Of a stretch of DNA of 42,193 nt, positions 33,307 through 40,689 are shown piece by piece (the first letter of the stretch is position 1; every line of letters starts with the position of its first letter). This DNA is from Candidatus Latescibacterota bacterium (lineage in GTDB: Bacteria > Latescibacterota > UBA2968 > UBA8231). Location: assembly GCA_022820485.1 (NCBI GenBank), contig JAJEFJ010000097.1, positions 1 to 42,193 on the forward strand, in the 5' to 3' direction. The notes beneath the pieces are model-generated. The model did not search any database. It saw nothing but the letters and a program-made list of their open reading frames with translations, and was not told the DNA's origin. The position numbers were made by a program, and so were the translations under genes.

Positions 33307-33915
33307 ATGACCAGATTCGCAAACCTTAGCGGAATCGTACTAGCGGCGGGAAGTTCCTCTAGGATGGAGGGTGCCAATAAGTTGCTGCTGCCTTGGCAAA
33401 AGCAATGCGTCCTCCAAGTCGTGGTGGAGCGAATCTGCGAGGTGGGTTTGGGGGAGGTAATCGTGGTGACAGGGCATCAGCGAGCAGAGGTAGAGGAAGC
33501 GTTGGGCCGCTATCCCGTGCGGCTGGTACACAACCCCGATTTCGCCGAGGGGATGGCCGCCTCTATCAGAGTGGGCGTGGAAGCGGCAGTCGGCGAGCAA
33601 GGGTATCTCGTTGCCCTAGGAGATATGCCGCAGATAGCTAGTAAGACGATGCTAAAGGTCGCCGAGGCGTTGAAAAGCAGCGAGACCATCGCCGTGCCGG
33701 TGCGCGATGGGCGACGCGGCCATCCGGTAGCTATCGGCAGCGCCTATCGCGATGCCTTGCTCGCGTTGACCGGCGACCGGGGTGCGCGGCCGGTCTTGGC
33801 AAAAAACGCAGCCAACGTCGTCGAAATACCTGTCGAGGACGAGGGCATCTTCGTGGATGTGGATACGCCGGAAAGCTATCGAGCGGCGTGGGCCGCAGGG
33901 CAAAAAATCAGGTGA
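33307..33915 (+). CDS. mocA: MocA/MobA-like molybdopterin nucleotidyltransferase
   Basis: The 202-residue protein has the NTP-transferase loop LAAGSSSRMEGANKLLLPW (12-30), VTGHQ and LGDMPQI (Mg-binding Asp), and FVDVDTPE near the end. MocA attaches CMP to molybdopterin, giving the cytosine dinucleotide form used by CoxL/xanthine-oxidase-type enzymes; MobA would attach GMP. Its divergent position next to the cox-like operon favours MocA. The ATG has only a distant GGAG upstream. Confidence 0.85.
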   Translation: MTRFANLSGIVLAAGSSSRMEGANKLLLPWQKQCVLQVVVERICEVGLGEVIVVTGHQRAEVEEALGRYPVRLVHNPDFAEGMAASIRVGVEAAVGEQGYLVALGDMPQIASKTMLKVAEALKSSETIAVPVRDGRRGHPVAIGSAYRDALLALTGDRGARPVLAKNAANVVEIPVEDEGIFVDVDTPESYRAAWAAGQKIR

Positions 33916-34027
33916 GCACCCGATACAAAAGCCGCACGGCGATTGCTATACTCAATAGCAAGGGGGATGCAACGACGTATCTATCAGATGCTCCTCGACA
34001 CCTGCAAGCGCGATGAGGAGGCAGAGA

Positions 34028-34843
34028 ATGGCACTTAGATGGATCGCATTTGGCGTCTTAGTTGCAGGCTGTATGGGCATAGCCCAAGCCGAGGAAGGCG
34101 ACTTTTTCCCGTTAGAAGTAGGCAACCGCTGGGTGTTTCAGAAATATGACGTACGATACCCAGACACCCTACGGCTTGAAGAGACCGTTTCAACGGAGGT
34201 AGTCGGCCAAGTTCAGTTAAAAGAGCGGTCGTATTTCGTCGTGCGACAGGACTGGAATGGGTTTCTACCCGATACGCTCTACCTGAAAAAAGAAGGGGCG
34301 CAAGTCTTTCGCTACTTAGAGCAGCCGGATACCGTGGCGTATGGTACCCTAGCACAGGACTGGGATCGCCTGGACCCGCACCCTCTAGATCCCGATCAGA
34401 CGGATTGGCTGATGTATGACTTTGAGGCGTCCCAAGGAACTTTTTGGGACTTACCCCTGCCAGAGCTTAATCCTCCTGATCCGATAGGGGTAAATATATG
34501 GTGGGTATTCGTCAATGCCCGTTGTCCGCCGACGCCGAATTGGGTGTGCGGGGACATTCCTTTTCCATTATCACCCACACAGAGGTTTTTCTACTTTTTC
34601 TCAACGGTCTATGCGGCCGAATGGGACGAAGTGTTTGAGGTCGGGGTAGGACCTGTTTATATCACGAATCTCACAGACGAAGTTGAGAGTTGGAACTTTG
34701 GCCTTCTCAAAGAAGCCCACATAGGCGGCCAAATTATCACAAAGGATTGGCCGACCTCCGTAGAGCAGACCAGTTGGGGGCAACTTAAGACGTCTCGCAG
34801 TAATCGCTCTATGCCAGCAAGCAGAGCCTATGAAAGCCGTTAG
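34028..34843 (+). CDS. Exported protein of unknown function
   Basis: The 271-residue protein has a signal peptide (MALRWIAFGVLVAGCMGIAQAEE, likely cut after AQA; the Cys could also be lipidated). GAGGAGG lies 6 nt before the ATG at 34028, which I prefer to the ATG at 34013. The mature part begins FFPLEVGNRWVFQKYD, a start seen in many secreted proteins of uncultured FCB-type bacteria, and contains aromatic-rich beta-strand-like segments. It ends VEQTSWGQLKTSRSN, also familiar from such proteins. No enzyme motif is visible. Confidence 0.65.
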   Translation: MALRWIAFGVLVAGCMGIAQAEEGDFFPLEVGNRWVFQKYDVRYPDTLRLEETVSTEVVGQVQLKERSYFVVRQDWNGFLPDTLYLKKEGAQVFRYLEQPDTVAYGTLAQDWDRLDPHPLDPDQTDWLMYDFEASQGTFWDLPLPELNPPDPIGVNIWWVFVNARCPPTPNWVCGDIPFPLSPTQRFFYFFSTVYAAEWDEVFEVGVGPVYITNLTDEVESWNFGLLKEAHIGGQIITKDWPTSVEQTSWGQLKTSRSNRSMPASRAYESR

Positions 34844-34965
34844 CTTCAAGCGGTGGACATCGGGCCGCACTGCTAGTCAACACTCATCACCCATAAGGAG
34901 AAGAAAACTTAATTTCACCTTTGGGGGTCGCCCGCCCTCATTCTCACAACGGAAGGACATCAGAA

Positions 34966-35565
34966 ATGCTTACAAGGATGCTTTTTATCGGCGGCCTACT
35001 CGTACTGGGTTGTGCTGACGACAAAGGGACTACTCCACCCGCCGAAGTTGGGTTTGTCGTTTCAGGCACGCTGAGCAATGACAATCAAACCCAACTGCCG
35101 GAGAACCTGAAAGTTGTGGTTGTTTGGAGTGCAGCGACCGAGACCGGAGAGGATTACATCTACCTGTTCGGCGAAGGTGCAGTAGATGCTGAAAACATGA
35201 CCTTTGAGATAGTCTTTGCTGAAAATCCACCGTCAGACGCTTTGCTCGCAGATGCTTTGGGGGTTGGCTTCATTCTGCTGACTACGGACTCGGATATTGA
35301 AGAGGGCATTGTTTCTGAGGATGACTTGTTCCAAAATGCTCTCGGAGCAGCCGGGCAGCACGGGGTTGTGTTCACCACGGACAAGTTAGACTCGCTTTCA
35401 CTTGAAGAAGTAGGATGGTTGCAGCAATTCCCAAGAGGCTACGGTGTCGGCCGAGGCGTCAAAATACCAAATAGTAGTTTCGATGGATTTGAGCCGGTTG
35501 ACCCTTCTTCTGTGGAAATTATCGTGGATGATATGGATGATATAGAGTTAGTAAACTGGACCTAA
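34966..35565 (+). CDS. Lipoprotein of unknown function
   Basis: The 199-residue protein has a short signal with lipobox (MLTRMLFIGGLLVLGC, Cys16) followed by an acidic, Asp/Glu-rich mature part. GGAAGGA lies 8 nt before the ATG. Segments such as VGFVVSGTLSND and NLKVVVVWSAA look like beta strands. No family recognised. Its 3' end overlaps by 4 nt the convergent AbiEii remnant. Confidence 0.6.
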   Translation: MLTRMLFIGGLLVLGCADDKGTTPPAEVGFVVSGTLSNDNQTQLPENLKVVVVWSAATETGEDYIYLFGEGAVDAENMTFEIVFAENPPSDALLADALGVGFILLTTDSDIEEGIVSEDDLFQNALGAAGQHGVVFTTDKLDSLSLEEVGWLQQFPRGYGVGRGVKIPNSSFDGFEPVDPSSVEIIVDDMDDIELVNWT

Positions 35566-35702
35566 ACTTGAAACGCCAGCGGCACCATCGCCCCTACACC
35601 CTGTAAAGCATCCAAGATGCGGGCCTGCAAGTATTCGCGCAGGATGTTGCGCCCCTGCAAGGGATCGGCCACCTGCACGAGTTGAAACAAGTGCTCCTTC
35701 AT
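35562..35702 (-). pseudogene. AbiEii-type toxin, truncated to 46 residues
   Basis: The ORF starts with an ATG overlapping the AbiEi stop (ATGA) and reads MKEHLFQLVQVADPLQGR, NILREYLQARILDALQ and GAMVPLAF. This is the usual N-terminus of AbiEii nucleotidyltransferases, where the next residues would be the GGTAL catalytic glycine loop. The frame stops immediately after AFQV, so the whole catalytic domain is missing. The neighbouring lipoprotein gene ends at the break point. Confidence 0.75.
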
Positions 35703-36337
35703 AGCTCTTCGTATCCCAACATCGCGTCTTCGGCGAGTGCGCGAATGCGCCGCCCGGCTCGCAGCAATTTGGGGCAGGCGGCGATAGCAGCCAATCTATC
35801 CAGTTCCGCTAAGTCGAGGCTCCCCCAGTCGAGGCGTAGCTCTCCGATATAGGCGGATGCATCGCCATTCGGCTGTAGATAGATCAGATCGAGCAGCGCC
35901 TTTTCCGGTGCAGCGACAAAAGCCGACTGGCCATGTGCCAACTCCACGTGTTGATAGCCGTAGAGCAGATCGGTCTTGAGATGGCGAAAGGAAAAGCGAC
36001 CTAGCGGCGTCTGGCGAAGTTGAGGACGCCCACCGGTCACACTGGTCACTTCCGGCACGTACTCGGGAATCACACCAGCATGCGCCAACGCCGACAGACC
36101 GCTGACATAAGAGCTGCGCACCAGTCGATTGGCGACGAGGAAGGGATGGGGCGCGGTTTGGCGGTAGGGCGGTGCCAGCGCGTAAAGTCCTCGCCGTAGT
36201 TGGTGCAGTCGTCCGGCTTGGGTCCAGCGCACGAGCTGTCGCCGCATATCGTTTGGATTTACGTACCCGGCCAAGAGCAGGCCGGTTTCGAACACCGGCT
36301 CATCGGCCACGATGGCGAGCAATTGATCGAATTTCAT
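35699..36337 (-). CDS. AbiEi-type antitoxin/transcriptional regulator
   Basis: The 212-residue protein has an N-terminal winged-helix region (GYVNPNDMRRQLVRWTQAGRL, then RRGLYALA) and the later VAAPEKALLDLIYL of AbiEi proteins. AbiEi represses its own promoter and counters AbiEii. Here only the first 46 codons of the toxin remain (overlapping ATGA), so this is an orphan antitoxin. A pair of direct repeats lies just upstream of the ATG and could be its operator. Confidence 0.85.
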   Translation of the reverse strand: MKFDQLLAIVADEPVFETGLLLAGYVNPNDMRRQLVRWTQAGRLHQLRRGLYALAPPYRQTAPHPFLVANRLVRSSYVSGLSALAHAGVIPEYVPEVTSVTGGRPQLRQTPLGRFSFRHLKTDLLYGYQHVELAHGQSAFVAAPEKALLDLIYLQPNGDASAYIGELRLDWGSLDLAELDRLAAIAACPKLLRAGRRIRALAEDAMLGYEEL

Positions 36338-36351
36338 AACAATAAATTACC

Positions 36352-36373
36352 TTTAATGGCAATTTACTGCAAT
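36352..36373 (-). promoter_or_regulatory. Possible AbiEi operator: two direct repeats before the start codon
   Basis: On the minus strand ATTGCAGTAAA (36373-36363) and ATTGCCATTAAA (36363-36352) lie 15-36 bp before the ATG of the antitoxin gene, in an A+T-rich stretch. AbiEi proteins repress from repeats near their own start. The repeats are short and the call is weak. Confidence 0.3.
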
Positions 36374-36401
36374 AAAATCCATTTATCATCATCCGCGTGA
36401 A

Positions 36402-38705
36402 CTATCCCTCCGGCGGCATCAAGTGCTGCGTCGTCTCCGCCCGGTCGCGTATCTCCTGCCAATCCCACAACTGAGGTATGAATTCCACATCGGCCCAAAG
36501 CCGGGCTTGGTCGGCGTAGTGCGGGCTAGCCGGGTGGCCAGAAGCCCCCAGCGGCGCGATCCAGCGCGAGCGAGTCCAGTCGGAGGGATCGAAGATATAG
36601 CGGTTGACCGACAGACCCGTAACGGTGAAGTCGTCGAAGGCATAGCTGCCGGCTAGGGGCGTGTCGCCGTCGCCGTGGACGGGGAGCGAAGGGGGGGCGA
36701 GGAAGGAAGCGGCTTCGGGGAAAACCGCAGAGAATGGGTGCTGAGGCTGGGTGCAGTGCAAGCGGCCCCAACGCCATTGGTCCATGTCGTCGCCGATGGC
36801 CTCTTTGAGCGCGGCGATGGCACCGGTCAGGGCCTCTGTCAGAGCTTGGGACCAAGTTTGGCCGGGCGGCAGCAGTGCCGTATCGCCGCGCTCAATGGCG
36901 AGGGTTGCTTCGAGGGTGATAAGACGCCAGTGAGCGTCGCCGCCAGCCTCCGCGAGCAAGGTCAAAGCGGCGTCACCGAACAGGTGTTGCGCTATGTGGT
37001 AGCCGAGCAGGTTGCGGGTTTGCGCATAAATCGCCGGCTGTGCTTGATCGCGGTCCATCCGGCAGTCCCACTGGCGCAGCAGGTCGAGGGCTTGGGCGCA
37101 GTCGGCGTCGGGTGGCTCGATGGCGAGCAGGGCCCGCGTAAAGACCTGGGCCGGCAGCGAGACGCGTTCGGCGTGGATGCGGCCCATAGCCTCGGGCGTG
37201 GCCGTGCCCTTTGCCAATTCGAGGATGCGGGTCTGGATGCGGCGGGCGCGGTAGTCTGGGCTAAAGACGAGCCCGATGTAGTAGGGATAATCCGAGCCGG
37301 TCACGCGCTGGTTGCAGGTGATGGCATAGCCTGTTGCGGGGTCTATGGCTTTGGGCAACTCGGCGTGGGGGATGTAGCCCTGCCACTCGTGCTCGCCGCG
37401 CCAGCCAGGAACGGCACGCCAGCCGTTTGCGGCCTCGCGCACGGGGATTCGGCCCGCGTGCAGATAGCCGAAGCAGCCGTGGATGTCGGCGACAGCGTAG
37501 TTGTTGACGCGGTCGTTCCAGCGGGCGAAGGCTTGGTGCAAGTCCTCGACCGAGCGGGAGCGCATGGCGTCGCGGGCCGCGTCGGCCCAAGGAGTGCCTT
37601 CGATGAGGCCGGGGTCGCTGATGGCGATGGCTTGGCCTTTGCGCGGATCGCCCGCGATGATAGGTCCGTGATGAGTAATGACGACTTCGGAGGTAACGGG
37701 TGCCGCACCGCGGACGTGAATTTTTTCCCGCAGGATTTCCGCTGACCGCCACGCGCCGCTGAACTCGTATTCCAAGCCATCGGCCGTTTCGCGAAAGCGC
37801 TCGACGAACAAGTCCTGGGTATCGGCACTGCCGTAGGTCATACCCCAAGCCACGTACTCACTGTGGCAAAAGTGCAGGGCGCCAGGGACGCCGGGCACCG
37901 AGTAGCCGCTGACGGCGAAGTCCGGGCAGGCGATATGGACTTGGTAATAGACGGAAGGAGTATCGAGGCCGCGGTGCGAATCTCCGGCCACCAGCGGCAA
38001 GCCCGAATCCGTGTACTCACCCGCGATGGACCACGCATTGGAGCCGGGGTCAGTTTCGCGGCTAAGAGCCGCAAGGCCGTCGAGCGGTTCTCCCTGGTAC
38101 TCGGTGCCCGGAGGTACGGTGAGCAGGTGGCCTTGGGGATAGCCCTTGATTAGCTGAGCGAGATTCTTAGGGCCGACAACTTGGGCGAGACGAGTGCGCC
38201 AGAGCTTGGATTCAAAGGTGCCGAGCAGGCTGTTGCGCATCTTGTACACGGCGAGGCAGTGCCAGCTTTCCCACGGCTCGGGACGCTGGCCGAGGAGTTG
38301 GTATTCGACGGGCAGGGCCGTTGTCGTCGCCAAAAAGGCATTGACGCCAGCGGCGTACGCGTCGAGCATGGCGCGAGCTTGGGGGCTGGACGCTTCGTAG
38401 TCCAACTTGGCGGTGCGGCCCATGCCAGCGGCGCGCAGGAGGCGATCGCGGTCCAGTCCTGCAGGGCCAGCCCATTCGGACCAGCGGCCTAGGGCTTGGT
38501 GGAGATCGAAGTCCATATGCCACAGGCGGTCTTGGGCCGTGGCAAAGCCCTGGGCGAAGAACAGGTCGGCTTCGCCTTCAGCTTGGATATGGGGAATTCC
38601 CCAAGGGTCGCGGTGGATGGTGACGGTGTTTTCAAGGCCCTCGCAACGCTGAGTGCTTTCGAGGTCGGGGAGGGCCGCTTGGAGGTCTTTGGCGCTGATA
38701 GGCAT
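36402..38705 (-). CDS. Penicillin-acylase-family N-terminal nucleophile amidohydrolase
   Basis: The 767-residue protein contains HRDPWGIPHIQAEGEADLFFAQGF (split; about 31-54), the family's N-terminal alpha-chain signature. The autocatalytic cleavage point precedes Ser222 in TDPGSNAWSIAG. Downstream beta-chain motifs include PSVYYQVHI and VPGVPGALHF. Members cleave beta-lactam side chains, acyl-homoserine lactones or other amides. AGAGGA lies 7 nt before the ATG at 38703-38705. Typical members are exported, but no signal peptide is visible here, so a cytoplasmic site is likely. The longer open frame upstream has no ribosome-binding site. Confidence 0.85.
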   Translation of the reverse strand: MPISAKDLQAALPDLESTQRCEGLENTVTIHRDPWGIPHIQAEGEADLFFAQGFATAQDRLWHMDFDLHQALGRWSEWAGPAGLDRDRLLRAAGMGRTAKLDYEASSPQARAMLDAYAAGVNAFLATTTALPVEYQLLGQRPEPWESWHCLAVYKMRNSLLGTFESKLWRTRLAQVVGPKNLAQLIKGYPQGHLLTVPPGTEYQGEPLDGLAALSRETDPGSNAWSIAGEYTDSGLPLVAGDSHRGLDTPSVYYQVHIACPDFAVSGYSVPGVPGALHFCHSEYVAWGMTYGSADTQDLFVERFRETADGLEYEFSGAWRSAEILREKIHVRGAAPVTSEVVITHHGPIIAGDPRKGQAIAISDPGLIEGTPWADAARDAMRSRSVEDLHQAFARWNDRVNNYAVADIHGCFGYLHAGRIPVREAANGWRAVPGWRGEHEWQGYIPHAELPKAIDPATGYAITCNQRVTGSDYPYYIGLVFSPDYRARRIQTRILELAKGTATPEAMGRIHAERVSLPAQVFTRALLAIEPPDADCAQALDLLRQWDCRMDRDQAQPAIYAQTRNLLGYHIAQHLFGDAALTLLAEAGGDAHWRLITLEATLAIERGDTALLPPGQTWSQALTEALTGAIAALKEAIGDDMDQWRWGRLHCTQPQHPFSAVFPEAASFLAPPSLPVHGDGDTPLAGSYAFDDFTVTGLSVNRYIFDPSDWTRSRWIAPLGASGHPASPHYADQARLWADVEFIPQLWDWQEIRDRAETTQHLMPPEG

Positions 38706-39297
38706 TGCGTTCCTCTCGCGTTGTTGGTTCAGGATATTCTGCAAGGCAAATGCGTTTGCCGCAACATGCATATCCGTATATTGGTCTCCGACCACGAGAA
38801 AAGAGCCCCGTATGCAGCCGAGGAGACTGAGCACAGCCTACATGGCTGAAGTAGATGCTGGATGGACCTGTGATAAGGTAACCAAACCGTACTGGAAGCC
38901 CTGCCGAAGGGACTGCAAACCTCTTTAGGCAACTGCCCGACTCTTGCGTGCGTTCATCACCTTGACAAAATTCAAAAAATTGGGGTTTGTCTATTTATAA
39001 TATGGACCCTTAACGTGCTAGAGGGCTACATGACCAAGGCATGGCAGGTGTAGAACGATCTTCTACGATCAATAGGCACAGCAGTTGACGTCTGCGCTGT
39101 AGCAGCCTTGCGACTTATCTTCATCGGATCCCGCCACAGTCTTCCTCTGTAGTCGTCTCTATCGGTCTGAACAAAGGCTAGAGGGCTGTTGCGATCCGGG
39201 GTTTAGCTTGACCGACCTCGCTGGGGTGCTGTGGTCGCACGACAAGCGGCTCCTAGTGCTGGAGGGCGACTGGCTATGAAATCGAGAGACATCTGCT
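38706..39297. other. 592-bp stretch without a recognised gene
   Basis: It separates the acylase gene from the divergent three-gene system. TTGACA at 38962-38967 and TATAAT at 38996-39001 are both present but 28 bp apart, too far for one promoter. From about 39139 to 39279 one plus-strand frame (ending LTDLAGVLWSHDKRLLVLEG and DWL, then TGA at 39277-39279) looks coding but has no convincing start, so a decayed gene end is possible. Nothing else stands out. Confidence 0.4.
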
Positions 39298-40347
39298 ATG
39301 AAGCGTTTGTGGTCCACTTACGAGTTCACTCTCCGTCAGGAACGGCGGCGGCGAAAACTCGGCCAGCGACGGCACCATGCACAGGAACGGCAAAGGGCGT
39401 TGCGGAAGCGACCGACGAGACCCCGATCAACACGCTCCCGTCAACAAGAATCATCGCTGCGAGCACCCGAAACGCTCAGTCTTTTTGACGAGCCTAACGA
39501 AACTCTCAAGTACTGCAACACATTACGGAGGTATCTTAATCAACGGGGCATCAAGATTTTTCTTGACCTTGGCGATGTCCAACATTTCACTAGTGATGCA
39601 CTTCTGCTGATCCGAGCAATTATAGACTCCAGTGTCTATCATAATCAGGTCAGCGGAAATTTACCACGGGATCCAACCGTAGCCTCCGAATTCAAGGCAT
39701 CTGGTTTCTTTGCTGGGTTTGCCAATCCACCATCTGATCTTCCTCCTGCAAAGGGACTGATACAGAAAAGGTCAAGCGACAAGGTGCTCGCGGAAATAGC
39801 TGCGGAATTAGTCAACTTCGCAGAGGAACACGTACCCGTCTCCAAGGAACGCGCTAATGCCTGTTATCGGACTCTTGTCATGACAAATACCCACAACCAC
39901 GCGGGGGACAGGAAACCTGCAGGACGTCAGAAGCGCCAGAAGCAACAGAAGCGACGCTTTCCCCAAAAATGGTTTGTCAGCGTCTACTGCCGAGACCAAA
40001 CTGCCTACTTCAGCTTCATCGATCTTGGCATTGGTATTCTAAATAGCAAACCAGCAAAAGATACGCTGCAAAGAACCGGTGTTTCGCTTCTCTCATATGG
40101 ACGAACCCTTTTACTAAAAGACGCCTTCAATGGAACCTTCGGATCTGCCACAGGCAGACTTGGCAGGGGACTCGGGCTACCCACGATGAAACAGGATGCG
40201 GAGAACGGCAAGTTGCCAGATCTTCGAGTCTTGACTTCTGACGTCGGCGGCTCTGTTGCGGATCTTGACTTTAGAGCAGTCGCCCATTCTTTGCGCGGCA
40301 CAACGTTTCGTTGGTGCACCCGTCCCGAGGAGTCGAACAATGATTGA
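39298..40347 (+). CDS. STAS-like plus Bergerat-fold ATPase protein (system gene 1)
   Basis: The 349-residue protein begins with a very basic stretch (about residues 11-50). A STAS-like segment follows (KIFLDLGDVQHFTSDALLLIRAIIDS, split; about 86-111; SGNLPRDPTV and KASGFF after it). Then comes a GHKL ATP-binding fold: N-box-like RTLVMTNTHNHAG (191-203), G1 DLGIGI (242-247) and G2 GRLGRGLGLP (286-295). The catalytic Glu of the ExxxN box is Leu193, so ATP may be bound but poorly hydrolysed. Its end overlaps gene 2 by 8 nt. Similar ATP-binding proteins with a STAS-like neighbour exist, but I do not know an assigned function. Start codon uncertain; no strong ribosome-binding site. Confidence 0.7.
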   Translation: MKRLWSTYEFTLRQERRRRKLGQRRHHAQERQRALRKRPTRPRSTRSRQQESSLRAPETLSLFDEPNETLKYCNTLRRYLNQRGIKIFLDLGDVQHFTSDALLLIRAIIDSSVYHNQVSGNLPRDPTVASEFKASGFFAGFANPPSDLPPAKGLIQKRSSDKVLAEIAAELVNFAEEHVPVSKERANACYRTLVMTNTHNHAGDRKPAGRQKRQKQQKRRFPQKWFVSVYCRDQTAYFSFIDLGIGILNSKPAKDTLQRTGVSLLSYGRTLLLKDAFNGTFGSATGRLGRGLGLPTMKQDAENGKLPDLRVLTSDVGGSVADLDFRAVAHSLRGTTFRWCTRPEESNND

Positions 40348-40684
40348 GATCAACATCGCCAGAGAATTCACCCCACTACCAGGTCCACGATACCGGGAAC
40401 AGGGATCTGGATCTGGCCAGCAGTTCCTAGAAAAACATCTGAGGCCTGCGTTCTTGAAAGCGAAAGAGACCAATGACCAGGTGACCATTCAACTAGATGG
40501 TGTCAAGTACGGTTACCCCACATCATTTCTCGAAGAAGCGTTTGGGGGACTCGCCAGAGAATTCGGGATTGAGGAGGTTCAGAATCTTTTACACTTCGAA
40601 TCGGTAGCTGAACCGATGCTCGATTTCGAGATTCGCCACTACATCAAGCATGCCAAAGACACGCCAGGGACAAGCCCACGATAG
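40340..40684 (+). CDS. STAS-like DUF4325 protein (system gene 2)
   Basis: The 114-residue protein begins MIEINIAREFTPLPGPRYRE and has the DUF4325 pattern GSGQQFLEKHLRPAF, VTIQLDGVKYGYPTSFLEEAFGGL (split; about 49-72) and GIEEVQNLLHFES. DUF4325 is a STAS-like fold often encoded next to a histidine-kinase-like ATPase, reminiscent of anti-sigma/anti-anti-sigma partner switching. It overlaps gene 1 by 8 nt and precedes gene 3 by 5 nt, so all three are one operon. Confidence 0.75.
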   Translation: MIEINIAREFTPLPGPRYREQGSGSGQQFLEKHLRPAFLKAKETNDQVTIQLDGVKYGYPTSFLEEAFGGLAREFGIEEVQNLLHFESVAEPMLDFEIRHYIKHAKDTPGTSPR

Positions 40685-40689
40685 GCGAT

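Noticed and set aside
33943..33961. Hairpin TTGCTAT/ATAGCAA as a terminator of mocA
   Set aside because: Only seven base pairs and no T run follows; it may be chance.
33967..34038. A 23-codon ORF overlapping the start of the exported protein gene, as a leader peptide
   Set aside because: No ribosome-binding site and no regulatory pattern (no run of one amino acid, no attenuator-like hairpin).
36675..37745. A 356-codon plus-strand frame opposite the penicillin-acylase-family gene
   Set aside because: Antisense shadow of a well supported gene; the translation is low-complexity Gly/Val/Ala-rich with no recognisable domain.
38962..39001. TTGACA and TATAAT upstream of the three-gene operon as a promoter
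   Set aside because: The boxes are 28 bp apart, far from the 16-18 bp needed, and no better partner was found for either.
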